64,000 nt of DNA from Alteromonas sp. BL110. Lineage in GTDB: Bacteria; Pseudomonadota; Gammaproteobacteria; Enterobacterales; Alteromonadaceae. The position numbers and the translations under genes were made by a program. The notes beneath the pieces were generated by a model. That model did not search any database. It saw only the letters and a list, made by a program, of their open reading frames with translations, and was not told the DNA's origin. Location of the stretch: positions 1,054,001 to 1,118,000 of the forward strand of contig NZ_CP031967.1 of NCBI RefSeq assembly GCF_003443615.1, in the 5' to 3' direction. Below are positions 24,873-34,277 of this stretch, in pieces. Positions within the stretch are counted from its first letter, which is position 1. Each line of letters opens with the position of its first letter.

Positions 24873-27647
24873 TTATACGCCAAATTGCTGCTTAAGGCTT
24901 TCTACTCTTTGCTTCGCAGCTTCAGAAGTAAACTCCCTACTTGCTAAGCGTCGCTTTGCTAGAGCCTTTTTATCGAGCTCAAGCAATAAGGCCACGTGAT
25001 TTAGATACACTTCATCGCTAGCAATGGGCCCTGTTGATATTTGCTCATACAGGGTTAGCGCTTCTTCTTTCTCACCTTTAGCGATATAAATCTGCGCTAG
25101 TGTGTCTACAGCATCAGCATTTTCACTTTGCAGCGATACCGCTTTTTTGGCTAGCTCTTCTGCTCGCTGAAGGTCTTTATCTTCAAACGCTAAATACGCC
25201 AGGTTGTTAAGCACCACAAAATTATCTGGCGTTTTAGTAAGTATAAGCTCATAGGTATCAATGGCTGCGGCTCTATCACTACCAATTTGACGCTCAGCTA
25301 ACAACATCGCACTTTGTACGTCGTTATTGTGCGCATTTACGTGCTTTTGTAGGAAGCTAAACGCTTGCTCTTTTTTACCTGACATCTCAAGGGCTGCAAC
25401 AAGCAGCAACGCATTGTCTGAGTTTGAAGTAGCATCATAAGCCGCTTTGGCGTGGTCAACGGCCTGCTCTGGCGCTTTATCTATAAGATGTAAACGTGCA
25501 ATAACGCCCCTTACAAACGGCAATGCTTTAACCTCTTCAGAGACATTATTGATGATCTCCCATGCCGGTTTTGATTGACCAAGACGGCTATGAAAATACG
25601 CTTTCAAGAGCGTTAGTTGTGCGTCTGGTCGCTTAGACAAAACCTTGTTCGTTAACTCCAATCCTTGCTTGAATTGCTTTTGAGAGTCGACGATAAGCAG
25701 CTTGCCCAACACCGCATTTTTATCTTGCGGGTAGAACGATAACCAGCGGTCAAAAAAGGTCGTTGCTTCTTTTACGTTATTAGCGGCAATAAGCGCCTGA
25801 CCTTTTAAACTCCAAAAGGTCTGGGGTGATGACTCGTCACCTTCAACAGCCGTCAACAGCGAAACAGTTTTATCTAGCTGGTTATTCAGCGAGTACATTC
25901 TCGCGAGTAAAAGGCGCAGATTAATATCGCCCTTATTAGCAGCAAACTGTGCTTGTGCATGCTCAATGACGTCGTCGGCATTTCCACTTTCCATTGCCAA
26001 CGCAAACCATAGCGCCAAGGCTTGGACGTCAGCAGGGTTCTCATCGATAAAAGCGCGGATAAACGCTACTGCATTTTCTTTTTTGCCCTCTGCAACAAGT
26101 AATTTAGCTCTGGAGTACGTAACCTCATTACCCGCATCGCTAAGCTCGCTCGCTTCATCTAAGTATTTCGCCGCTTCTTGGTAAGCGCCTTCTGCTGTTG
26201 CAATGTTTCCCAAATAAATTAAGGGCACTGCTTTTTCTGGCGAAGCCTCATGCCACTCTTTTGCCGCACTTTTCGCTTTATCAAGTTGATTGGTCGCTAT
26301 ATATGCCCGCAGTAAGGTTGCTTGTGAAGTTACTGATTCTGGTGACTGTTCAACCGCTTGTTCAAGGTTAACTAAACCATCAATGTCGTTTAATGAAAGC
26401 TGTAAAACACCTAAGCGTGACAAGTCTTCGGCTGTAGTACTAACCCCTTCTGATTTTTCTATCATCTGCTGGGCACCAACTACGTTGCCTTCTCTAAGCA
26501 ACTGATAACTCGCTTTCGAAAACAGGGCCGCATCAACACCTTGTTCACCTTCAACTCTAGCTAGAACCTCAAGGGCTTCATCGTTTTCACCAAGTTGGAG
26601 CATGCTGTCTGCCAGCATTCGAAGGCCTGGGTGATTATCAGGCAAGCTAGACGCCACCATGGTTAAGTGGCGCTGGGCCGCCTCGAAATCTTGAATTTGA
26701 TACGCACTAAAACCCGCAACCAAACGCACAACCTGATCACTCCTACCGTTTTGAACGGCGATTTCCAGGTGTTTAAGGGCTTTCGCGTAATTTTCGTTGG
26801 CCGACTCAATAATGCCTTTAAAAGTATTTAGCAACGGATGGTTTTCATTCAGCACCAACAGTTCATCCACAACAGGCTGGGCTTTATCTAGATCTCTTAT
26901 CTCAATAAGAAGCGCGGCATACGCAAATTTGCTGGTGACGTCATCTGGAAACTGAATAACATAAACGCCGTATACCTCTGCAGCTTTTTCAGGTTCGCCA
27001 TTTTGCAGGTAAATCTTGGCAAGCTGTTGCAAAACGTCTTTGTTGGTCGGCGCTTGCTCGCGCAACGCTTCTGTCGCGGCTAAGGCGCCTTCCATATCGT
27101 TGTCTAACACAAACGCATAGCTATCAATAAGCCCTTTGTATACCGAACTGGTATCAAGGGTAGCGAGTTCTGCTTGAAGCGCTTGCGCCTCTTCGTTTTT
27201 ACCAAGCTGCATAAGTGCTTGAAGCTTATAAAAGCCCACTTCTGCTGATTCAACCGCGGTCATTCCCTCTGCACGATAATCAACTTCAGCGAGGGCGTTT
27301 TCTGCTCCTGACTGTTGATAGGCCACGGATAACAGTGGAATAACTTGACTAACGGGGTGGCCTAAATCCATCGCCTTGTTGAGTTCTTTTTCTGCCGCCG
27401 CATAATTGCTTTGTTGCAGGTACAGTTTTCCTAGCTCAAAGCGAGGCTGGGCCGCATTAGGGCCCTTTTGAATAGCGTTTTTGTATTCAACGATGGCGGC
27501 ATCAAGCTGCTGTTGAGAGGCATAGTTTCTCGCATCAGCCAAATGGCTTTCCATCGACTTCTCGCTACACCCTGACAAAAGTACACTGGTTAACATAACT
27601 GCTAACGTTGTGCGTTTAATTAATTTATTAGTTCTATGCTTTGTCAT
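24873..27647 (-). CDS. PrsT-like TPR-repeat lipoprotein of the PEP-CTERM type
   Basis: A lipoprotein signal peptide with lipobox LLSGC (Cys27) is followed by about 25 consecutive 34-residue TPR-like helix pairs over almost 900 residues, such as DAAIVEYKNAIQKGPNAAQP, AAAEKELNKAMDLG and AEELAKKAVSLQSENADA. Total length and the start (SHLADARNYASQQQLDAAI) agree with the TIGR02917 family PrsT, which goes with exosortase/PEP-CTERM and exopolysaccharide loci. It would sit on the periplasmic side of a membrane as a protein-interaction scaffold. No exosortase, PEP-CTERM protein or exopolysaccharide gene is present in the window, so its partner is elsewhere or different. Confidence 0.85.
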   Translation of the reverse strand: MTKHRTNKLIKRTTLAVMLTSVLLSGCSEKSMESHLADARNYASQQQLDAAIVEYKNAIQKGPNAAQPRFELGKLYLQQSNYAAAEKELNKAMDLGHPVSQVIPLLSVAYQQSGAENALAEVDYRAEGMTAVESAEVGFYKLQALMQLGKNEEAQALQAELATLDTSSVYKGLIDSYAFVLDNDMEGALAATEALREQAPTNKDVLQQLAKIYLQNGEPEKAAEVYGVYVIQFPDDVTSKFAYAALLIEIRDLDKAQPVVDELLVLNENHPLLNTFKGIIESANENYAKALKHLEIAVQNGRSDQVVRLVAGFSAYQIQDFEAAQRHLTMVASSLPDNHPGLRMLADSMLQLGENDEALEVLARVEGEQGVDAALFSKASYQLLREGNVVGAQQMIEKSEGVSTTAEDLSRLGVLQLSLNDIDGLVNLEQAVEQSPESVTSQATLLRAYIATNQLDKAKSAAKEWHEASPEKAVPLIYLGNIATAEGAYQEAAKYLDEASELSDAGNEVTYSRAKLLVAEGKKENAVAFIRAFIDENPADVQALALWFALAMESGNADDVIEHAQAQFAANKGDINLRLLLARMYSLNNQLDKTVSLLTAVEGDESSPQTFWSLKGQALIAANNVKEATTFFDRWLSFYPQDKNAVLGKLLIVDSQKQFKQGLELTNKVLSKRPDAQLTLLKAYFHSRLGQSKPAWEIINNVSEEVKALPFVRGVIARLHLIDKAPEQAVDHAKAAYDATSNSDNALLLVAALEMSGKKEQAFSFLQKHVNAHNNDVQSAMLLAERQIGSDRAAAIDTYELILTKTPDNFVVLNNLAYLAFEDKDLQRAEELAKKAVSLQSENADAVDTLAQIYIAKGEKEEALTLYEQISTGPIASDEVYLNHVALLLELDKKALAKRRLASREFTSEAAKQRVESLKQQFGV

Positions 27648-27952
27648 TGTAATTCCTTGCCCTTCCTCAGATTTTTGTCGTCACATTCCTGCTTTTTTTC
27701 AAAAGCACGGGCTAAACTGCTTATTATTTCATCGAATTTGTGCAATTTCGTGGCAACCTGTCCATTATTCGAATATAATACTGTTTTTTGCAACACTGCT
27801 GGCAAGCATATCGCGAAATACGCTAAGAATACGCTTCATTAACTCGCCGGACAGGCCAGTTCAACGCTGTATAGCGTCTTGCGATAATAAACCGAAAAAG
27901 TACGGTTTAGTCGTATGCCGCACCCTCCTTACTTAATGCACCAGGACCCTTA
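27648..27952. promoter_or_regulatory. 305-bp divergent region: deaD promoter and structured leader
   Basis: The region lies between the leftward TPR lipoprotein gene and rightward deaD. A perfect TATAAT at 27774-27779 has a weak -35 (gtggca, 27750-27755) 18 bp upstream, giving a predicted leader of about 165 bases. In it two small hairpins occur: ACGCT-gtat-AGCGT at 27864-27877 and TAAACCG-aaaaagta-CGGTTTA at 27888-27909. A long structured leader is also known for E. coli deaD, where it controls cold-shock expression. Confidence 0.5.
27750..27779 (+). promoter_or_regulatory. likely sigma-70 promoter of deaD
   Basis: Consensus -10 TATAAT (27774-27779) with a 4/6 match to the -35 hexamer 18 bp upstream. 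Start of transcription would fall near 27786. Confidence 0.5.
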
Positions 27953-29761
27953 ATGACAACAACTGTCGACATGACATTTAAAGACCTCAATTTACCAGAA
28001 CCAATCTTACAAGCCCTTGAAAAAGTTGGCTACGAGAAACCGTCTCCTATTCAGGCTGAGAGTATTCCTCTTATTCTTGAAGGGCACGATTTACTCGGTC
28101 AGGCACAGACAGGGACAGGAAAAACCGCTGCGTTTGCCCTGCCTATGTTGGCAAATATCGATCCTGAGCAACGTAAGCCGCAATTACTGGTATTGGCCCC
28201 AACCCGTGAACTAGCTATTCAGGTTGCAGAGGCGTTTCAGGTTTATGCGAGCTTTAGTCAAAAAATTAAAGTACTTCCAGTATACGGCGGTCAGTCGTAC
28301 GACAACCAAATTCGCCAGCTTAAGCGCGGCGTTCAAGTGGTTGTGGGTACACCAGGCCGTATCATCGACCACATAAAGCGCAAGACACTAGACTTAAGCG
28401 AACTTAAGTTCCTAGTGTTAGACGAAGCCGACGAAATGCTTCGCATGGGCTTTATTGATGACGTTGAACTTATTCTTAGCCATGCACCAGAAGAACGCCA
28501 AACTGCGCTATTCTCGGCAACTATGCCTGGTCCAATTAAGAAAATTACTCAGCGTTACTTAAAAGATCCTAAGCACGTTAAAATTGCCTCAAAGGTAAGC
28601 ACTGCTAGCACAATCCGCCAGCGTTACTGCCAAATCGCACCGCACCACAAACTTGAGGCGCTAACCCGCATCATGGAAGTGGAAGTGTTCGACGGTATGA
28701 TCATTTTCGTACGCACGAAAACCGCTACGGTTGAACTAGCTGATAAACTTTCTGCTCGTGGTTACGATGTAGAGCCGCTAAACGGTGACATTCCTCAGGC
28801 AGCCCGTGAGCGTACCGTTGAAAAGCTTAAACAGGGTAACATTGATATCCTTGTTGCTACCGACGTAGTAGCCCGTGGTCTTGACGTTGAGCGTGTAAGC
28901 CACGTTATCAACTACGATATCCCGTATGACAGCGAGTCTTACGTACATCGTATTGGTCGTACAGGTCGTGCTGGTCGTCAAGGTGACGCAATCCTGTTTA
29001 TTTCTCACCGTGAAAAGCGCTTGTTGTTCTCTATTGAGAAAACCACTAAGCAGCCTATTGAAGCGATGCCAATTCCTTCAATTAGCGAAATCAATGAAAC
29101 ACGCTTAAGCCGTTTTAAACAGTCGGTTGCCGAAGCTACTCAAGACGATAGCATTGAATCATTAATGCCTATTGTTGAGATGATTAAAGAAGAAAATGAA
29201 GCATCGCCTGAAACCATCATGGCTGCGCTACTTAAAATTGCGCAAGGCGACGAGCCGTTAATTCTTAAAGAGTCAGACCGACCAGACATCAATAGCAAGC
29301 CTCCGCGCGATAATCGTGATAGAAACTCTCGCGATGGTCGTGATGGTCGCGAAAGAAAGCCAAGAGTGCCACGTGGTAACCGCAAGCCAGAAGAAGGCAT
29401 GCAGCGCTTCCGTATTGAAGTGGGTCACGTACATGGTGCAAAGCCTGGCAACATCGTTGGCGCTATTGCGAACGAAGCAAACATAAACTCGAAGCACATT
29501 GGTGCTATCGAAATTTATGACAACTTCAGCACGGTAGACCTTCCTGACGGCATGCCTAAGGAAACCCGCGATACGCTTCAAGGCACACGTGTTGCAGGTC
29601 AGCGTTTAAATATTCGCGAATGGTCTGATACGCCACCGGCTAAGCGAGAAGGTCGTGGCGATCGTGGTAATCGCGGTGACAGAGCACCTCGCGGCAACCG
29701 TGAAGACCGAGGCAATCGCGGAGACCGCGAAAACCGCGAAAACCGCAAGCGTAAGAACTAA
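27953..29761 (+). CDS. deaD: ATP-dependent DEAD-box RNA helicase DeaD (CsdA)
   Basis: The helicase motifs follow in order: Q motif (EKPSPIQAESIP), AQTGTGKT (I), PTRELAIQ (Ia), VLDEADEML (II), LFSATMP (III), ATDVVARGLDVE (V) and HRIGRTGRAGR (VI). After residue 460 a basic linker leads to a DbpA-type RNA-binding domain (MQRFRIEVGHVHGAKPGNIV ... IEIYDNFSTVDLP) and a tail of Arg-Gly-Asn-Asp repeats. This is the DeaD/CsdA layout. In E. coli it aids ribosome assembly and RNA unwinding in the cold. The product, 602 residues, is near the E. coli length (629). A terminator follows 13 bp past the stop. Confidence 0.95.
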   Translation: MTTTVDMTFKDLNLPEPILQALEKVGYEKPSPIQAESIPLILEGHDLLGQAQTGTGKTAAFALPMLANIDPEQRKPQLLVLAPTRELAIQVAEAFQVYASFSQKIKVLPVYGGQSYDNQIRQLKRGVQVVVGTPGRIIDHIKRKTLDLSELKFLVLDEADEMLRMGFIDDVELILSHAPEERQTALFSATMPGPIKKITQRYLKDPKHVKIASKVSTASTIRQRYCQIAPHHKLEALTRIMEVEVFDGMIIFVRTKTATVELADKLSARGYDVEPLNGDIPQAARERTVEKLKQGNIDILVATDVVARGLDVERVSHVINYDIPYDSESYVHRIGRTGRAGRQGDAILFISHREKRLLFSIEKTTKQPIEAMPIPSISEINETRLSRFKQSVAEATQDDSIESLMPIVEMIKEENEASPETIMAALLKIAQGDEPLILKESDRPDINSKPPRDNRDRNSRDGRDGRERKPRVPRGNRKPEEGMQRFRIEVGHVHGAKPGNIVGAIANEANINSKHIGAIEIYDNFSTVDLPDGMPKETRDTLQGTRVAGQRLNIREWSDTPPAKREGRGDRGNRGDRAPRGNREDRGNRGDRENRENRKRKN

Positions 29762-29774
29762 ATAGCAACACATT

Positions 29775-29814
29775 CAGCCTTTATATAACTAATTGCAATA
29801 TGAAGGCTGTTTTC
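29775..29814 (+). terminator. intrinsic terminator after deaD
   Basis: CAGCCTTTATAT pairs with ATATGAAGGCTG (one G-T pair), followed by TTTTCGTTGTTTT. Confidence 0.78.
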
Positions 29815-29890
29815 GTTGTTTTCTAATTAAAAAGAATTGGCGCAAAATAGTGTCAGTTCTTTTTTTGTATTTAAAGCTAAGAAAACCTTT

Positions 29891-31276
29891 ATGGATTACT
29901 TTCCGCTATTCCTAGACGCTAGAAAACTCAATGTCCTTATTGTTGGGGCCGGTGAAGTGGCAGCCCGTAAGCTAGAGCTTATTATGAAGACGCCTGCAAC
30001 CATTACAGTGGTTGCACCTTGGGTTTGTGACACGGTTAAGCAACTAGCGTTAAATGAGAAAGTCACGCTGATAGAACGTGAGTTTGAAAATAGCGACCTT
30101 ACCCATAAAGACATGGTGTTTATTGCCACCGACAAGGGCGATGTTAACCAGCATATTCATGACTTAGCTCGCGCCAACAAAGTGTTGGTTAATGTGGTAG
30201 ATAACACGCCACTATGCCAGTTTATTACCCCTTCTATTGTTGACCGCTCTCCCATTATTATTGCTATGAGTAGTGGCGGTGTTGCGCCAGTTTTGCTGCG
30301 TTATTTACGACAAAAATTAGAGACTGTTCTGCCGGCCAATTTAAGTCGATTGGGCGCGTTTTCTGAAAAATTCCGCGAAAAAGTAAAACAGACACTTAAC
30401 GGTGTAACTGCAAGACGTTACTTTTGGGAGGACGTTCTTGACGGCGACATTGCAGAAATGGTTGAAAAAGGCCAAGACCAAAAAGCTGATGAAGCATTTG
30501 ACTTAGCATTGCAAGCTGCCGCTGAAGACAAAAAAGTCGAAGGACAAGTGTATTTGGTAGGGGCAGGTCCTGGCGATCCAGACCTACTTACCTTTCGTGC
30601 CCTTCGCTTAATGCAAAAAGCTGACGTTGTTGTTTACGACCGCTTAGTTTCCCCACAAATTCTTGAGCTTGTGCGTCGCGATGCTGAGAAAATCTATGTA
30701 GGTAAGGCCAAAAGCAATCACACGCTTCCTCAGGACGATATTAATCAGCTAATGGTTGATGAAGCGAAAAAAGGTAATCGCGTGGTGCGCTTGAAAGGCG
30801 GCGACCCTTTCATATTTGGTCGTGGCGGAGAGGAAATTCAAACCCTTATTCAGCATGGTATTGAGTTTCAAGTAGTTCCCGGTATTACCGCAGCAAGCGG
30901 CGCATCAAGCTATGCTGGCATTCCGCTTACCCATAGAGACCATGCACAGTCTGTCGTATTTGCTACAGGCCATTTAAAAAACGGCACTATAGAACTTAAC
31001 TGGCCTGCCCTTGCGCAAAAAAATCAAACCGCTGTGTTTTATATGGGGCTAACAGGTCTGCCTATCATTTGTGAAAAAATGATTGAACATGGACTTGATG
31101 CCTCAACGCCAATAGCACTAGTTCAGTCGGCCACCACTGAAAAGCAGCAGGTGTTAACGGGTACGCTTGAAGACATTGTGGCTAAGCAGGAAAGAGCCCA
31201 GCTTCAGCCGCCAACACTTATTATTGTAGGTAGCGTAGTAAGCCTTCACGATGAATTAAACTGGTTTAAAGAATAG
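29891..31276 (+). CDS. cysG: siroheme synthase CysG
   Basis: A fusion of two enzymes: an N-terminal precorrin-2 dehydrogenase/sirohydrochlorin ferrochelatase (FPLFLDARKLNVLIVGAGEV, AMSSGGVAPVLLRYLRQKLE, with the Ser regulated by phosphorylation in Salmonella) and a C-terminal SAM uroporphyrinogen-III methyltransferase (VYLVGAGPGDPDLLT, VRLKGGDPFIFGRGGEE, VVPGITAASG). It makes siroheme for sulfite and nitrite reductases. The ATG at 29891 is used since MDYFPLFLDARK aligns with the E. coli start; the frame upstream adds 18 residues without match. It could serve assimilatory nitrite reduction, which agrees with the nitrate-type regulator at the left end, but the link is only thematic. Confidence 0.95.
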   Translation: MDYFPLFLDARKLNVLIVGAGEVAARKLELIMKTPATITVVAPWVCDTVKQLALNEKVTLIEREFENSDLTHKDMVFIATDKGDVNQHIHDLARANKVLVNVVDNTPLCQFITPSIVDRSPIIIAMSSGGVAPVLLRYLRQKLETVLPANLSRLGAFSEKFREKVKQTLNGVTARRYFWEDVLDGDIAEMVEKGQDQKADEAFDLALQAAAEDKKVEGQVYLVGAGPGDPDLLTFRALRLMQKADVVVYDRLVSPQILELVRRDAEKIYVGKAKSNHTLPQDDINQLMVDEAKKGNRVVRLKGGDPFIFGRGGEEIQTLIQHGIEFQVVPGITAASGASSYAGIPLTHRDHAQSVVFATGHLKNGTIELNWPALAQKNQTAVFYMGLTGLPIICEKMIEHGLDASTPIALVQSATTEKQQVLTGTLEDIVAKQERAQLQPPTLIIVGSVVSLHDELNWFKE

Positions 31277-31296
31277 GCGACACATGTCGCCTTTTT
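31275..31296 (+). terminator. intrinsic terminator after cysG
   Basis: AGGCGACA-ca-TGTCGCCT followed by TTTT; the left arm begins at the stop codon. The perfect stem means the loop must open by one or two pairs. Confidence 0.7.
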
Positions 31297-31484
31297 CAAT
31301 TAAAAAACATTTCGACACGATCGCGTTTTTCAATCCCCCCAAATCGAATTCAGCATAAACTTGTTTTTTACCCATAGGCGCGCATACTCAGTAATGAGAT
31401 AAATATGTGAGATATGATGTGGTAAATCGTGTGAAGTGCGTTGCACAGACAATGATTAGAAATGCGTTGAAAAGATATGTATTC

Positions 31485-32462
31485 ATGTCTCAATTTCACG
31501 CGCTTAGCACATTAAAACCAGTCAGCATGCTTATGCTGTCTTCTAGCCTCTTTTTATTGACTGCTGCACATGGCGAGCAACTCAAATACAGCAAAGTTAG
31601 CACGGATACTGGAGTTAATTTGCGCTATGAATGGCTAGATAACGATAACACGCGCCAATCTATTTCTTTTGAGTTATCTAATAGTGCATTGAAAGAAGCG
31701 CCCTCTCAGCAAGCTAACTATAAACCGAAAATAGCACAGCGATACATCATTGTTGCATTAACCAAAGAGGCAAAAAAAATAGACCCAAAAGTTGCGCGTG
31801 TGAAAATAACGCCAAAAAGAGAGTCTATTGATATCCAAGTTACAGGCTCAGACGAAGCGCAAGTTGAAGAAATACTCAATAATTTAAAAGCTATTCAGCA
31901 GAAAGAGTACGATAAGTACTTGCGAGATCATTACTTTACTCGCTTCACTACCTTGTTTAATCAAAAAGCGATAAAACCGGATCACGTTCGATATGTCGCT
32001 GAGTCGGTAAAACCTTTGATAGCAGCGTCCCAAGCGTTTTATGAAAAGGTAGCTTCAAAATCAGATTCCAGAGCCTATTTTTCATTACTCCTTAGTTGGC
32101 TTCAAAGTATCCCTTACGACACATTGGAAGACAGAGTTATAAGTAATGGCTCTGGCTATGCGCCGCCTGTCAGTGTACTTATGCAGAACCTTGGTGATTG
32201 CGATAGTAAGGCAGTACTGGCATCGTCGATGGTGCGCGCATTTTTACCTTCTACAAAAATGATCATGGTATTTTTACCTAATCATGCCTTGCTCGGGGTT
32301 GCTTTAACGCCCATGACCGATGACAGAACCATAGAGTACGACGGCGACATCTATGTTCTCTACGACCCAACTGGCCCAGCACTTATTCCATTTGGACAAG
32401 TATCTGAGGATACCGAACGCCACATTGTAACCGGGCGCTATCAAGTTGAAACTGTCGAGTAA
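31485..32462 (+). CDS. secreted transglutaminase-like protein of unknown function
   Basis: A signal peptide is plausible from the ATG at 31485 (MSQFHALSTLKPVSMLMLSS ... AAHG). The second half has the order Cys-His-Asp of the papain/transglutaminase fold: NLGDCDSKAVLASSMVRAF, then NHALLGVALTP, then YVLYDPTGPA. This pattern (DCDSKAVL) is that of bacterial transglutaminase-like cysteine peptidases. The first half (KVARVKITPKRESIDIQVT and a charged helical linker) has no match that I know. A longer reading from a GTG at 31407 adds 26 residues before the signal peptide and has no better binding site. Function and substrate are unknown. Confidence 0.75.
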   Translation: MSQFHALSTLKPVSMLMLSSSLFLLTAAHGEQLKYSKVSTDTGVNLRYEWLDNDNTRQSISFELSNSALKEAPSQQANYKPKIAQRYIIVALTKEAKKIDPKVARVKITPKRESIDIQVTGSDEAQVEEILNNLKAIQQKEYDKYLRDHYFTRFTTLFNQKAIKPDHVRYVAESVKPLIAASQAFYEKVASKSDSRAYFSLLLSWLQSIPYDTLEDRVISNGSGYAPPVSVLMQNLGDCDSKAVLASSMVRAFLPSTKMIMVFLPNHALLGVALTPMTDDRTIEYDGDIYVLYDPTGPALIPFGQVSEDTERHIVTGRYQVETVE

Positions 32463-32521
32463 TAGGAATTAATTCACCCCTTAGGGTATTGGGAGAATAT
32501 CTTCACTGAAGGTGAAAATAA

Positions 32522-32548
32522 AAAGCGCCTTTTCGATTAAGGCGCTTT
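32522..32548. terminator. bidirectional terminator
   Basis: AAAGCGCCTT-ttcgatt-AAGGCGCTTT between the convergent transglutaminase-like and phoH genes. The leftward strand has the better tail (CTTTTTATTTT), so it is chiefly the phoH terminator. Confidence 0.85.
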
Positions 32549-32576
32549 AAATAAAATAACTGATAAGAGTTAATCG

Positions 32577-33974
32577 CTAGAGGTTTTCTTCTGCAAAGCT
32601 CGCTAGTCGACTCCTTACTACGCCATCTAGGTTAATAGTGGCACTGCCTGAGAAGTCTTTAAACTTCTCAACTAGGTAGGTTAAGCCCGAGGTCACAGCA
32701 CTTAAGTAGTTACTGTCTATTTGTGCCAGGTTACCGCCTACAATGAGCTTAGTACCTTCACCACAACGCGTGATGATAGTTTTAAGCTGTGACGCCGTTA
32801 AGTTTTGCGATTCATCCAAAATCACGATAGCGTTTTGAATGCTTCGCCCCCGCATAAAGTTTACCGACTTATACTGAATATTGGCTTTTTCCATGATGTA
32901 GTTCATAGAGCCTTTGGTGTTTTCATCATGCTTGTGAAGTACTTCAAGTGAGTCAGTAATCGCCGCCAACCAAGGCAGCATTTTTTCTTCTTCCGTACCC
33001 GGTAAGAAGCCGATAGATTCAGCAATTTCTGGTGTACTTCGCGTAACAATGATTTTGTCATACATGTTGCGCTCTACCACCATTTCAAGGGCAGCCGCTA
33101 GCGCAAGTAACGTTTTACCACTGCCTGCAGGGCCTGTGAGAATAACCATATCAATATGCGGGTCTAGGAGGGCATGAAGCGCCATTGCCTGACCGATATT
33201 TTTTGGTGTAATGCCCCAAGCGTGGCGACCCATTAAGCGTTCGTAACCTAAATCCAGTACTTCTAAATGCTCATCGGTAATTTCTTCAACAAGGCCCGCA
33301 AACTGCCTAGTTTCATCGAGTAAGAACTCGTTTACGTACGCCTCAGGCAGCATGGATTTAGGGATGGTGTGAATGGTGTCTCGACCTTCACTGCGGCTAT
33401 CCACGCTTTTTACGCTGTCCCAAAAATTACCTTCAAAGGTATGAAACCCTCGAGATAAATATTTGATGTCAGTAATAAGCTGGTCAGTGCGGTAGTCTTC
33501 AACATGAGCAAGGCCTGCCCCTTTCGCCTTAAGACGCATGTTTAAGTCTTTGGTTACCAACACCACTTTTTGCGGCGCGAAGGTCTTTTGCAAGTGCAGC
33601 GCAACGTTGATAATACGGTTGTCGTTCTCATTGCTGGTAAAAACTTGCTGGGCTTCGACCATATTGAGATCAGCGAAGATAGATAAACTACCTGTAGGTG
33701 CCGTTTGACCCGCGCCCAACCCTTCCATCGATACGCCTGCAAGCATATCTTCTGGTGTTGCGTTGTGGAGCAAATCCTCCATCGCCCGAATGGATACCCG
33801 AGCATCGCGAGCCACGTCTTTTTTACTGTCTTTGATATAGTCGAGCTCTTCCAATACGGTCATTGGAATAACAACATCATGTTCTTTAAAGGAGAGAAAA
33901 GCGTGAGGTTCGTGCAGCAATATGTTGGTATCGAGGACGTAAATCTTAGTATCGGTAGAATTTTTTTTTGGCAT
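32577..33974 (-). CDS. PIN domain and PhoH ATPase fusion protein
   Basis: Residues 10-150 form a PIN nuclease-like domain with its acidic residues (YVLDTNILLHEP, VLEELDYIK, DNRIINVAL, LVTKDLNMRLKAKG). Residues 250-465 are a PhoH-like P-loop ATPase: LTGPAGSGKTLLAL (Walker A), VILDESQNLTASQL (Walker B) and sensor motifs around ITRCGEGTKLIVGGN. This PhoH2-type layout is linked to RNA unwinding and cleavage in other bacteria; the family is not the same as plain E. coli PhoH. GGAG stands six bases before the ATG. Codons 2-5 contain a run of nine A (33961-33969), a possible slippage site. The 303-bp region upstream probably holds its promoter. Confidence 0.92.
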   Translation of the reverse strand: MPKKNSTDTKIYVLDTNILLHEPHAFLSFKEHDVVIPMTVLEELDYIKDSKKDVARDARVSIRAMEDLLHNATPEDMLAGVSMEGLGAGQTAPTGSLSIFADLNMVEAQQVFTSNENDNRIINVALHLQKTFAPQKVVLVTKDLNMRLKAKGAGLAHVEDYRTDQLITDIKYLSRGFHTFEGNFWDSVKSVDSRSEGRDTIHTIPKSMLPEAYVNEFLLDETRQFAGLVEEITDEHLEVLDLGYERLMGRHAWGITPKNIGQAMALHALLDPHIDMVILTGPAGSGKTLLALAAALEMVVERNMYDKIIVTRSTPEIAESIGFLPGTEEEKMLPWLAAITDSLEVLHKHDENTKGSMNYIMEKANIQYKSVNFMRGRSIQNAIVILDESQNLTASQLKTIITRCGEGTKLIVGGNLAQIDSNYLSAVTSGLTYLVEKFKDFSGSATINLDGVVRSRLASFAEENL

Positions 33975-34277
33975 CCTTCACTCCGGTAAATAAAGCCAGG
34001 TTAGGCGTATAGTTCATTTGTGAACGCACGCGCTAACAAGCTACAGTTACGGTTGTAGGAGAATGCCGCTCGAAACAGGACTTCTTCCCCTACTCGCGTC
34101 GACTGAGAAGCAGTACTACACTTTCTGCCTCAAAGGTTCGTCAGTTGAATTAGCGAACCCTTAATTCCACCATAATCCAGTTTTTAAGATTTAGCACTGT
34201 TTTTTCTTTTTTATTTTGTACGCCACTCAGCACTATCCATTTTCCATACACTCAATAATAACTATGGTGCAAGCCTT
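33975..34277. promoter_or_regulatory. 303-bp gap between the solute-binding fusion gene and phoH
   Basis: Both neighbours are leftward. A stem AAAGGTTCG / CGAACCCTT with one G-T pair lies at 34132-34163 and could end transcription of the upstream gene, but has no T-run. A T-rich stretch lies at 34200-34220 on the plus strand. I cannot assign a promoter with confidence. Confidence 0.35.

Noticed and set aside
27610..27936. Open frame of 108 codons across the prsT-deaD divergent region
   Set aside because: It begins inside the antisense of the TPR lipoprotein signal peptide, has no binding site and covers the likely deaD promoter and leader.
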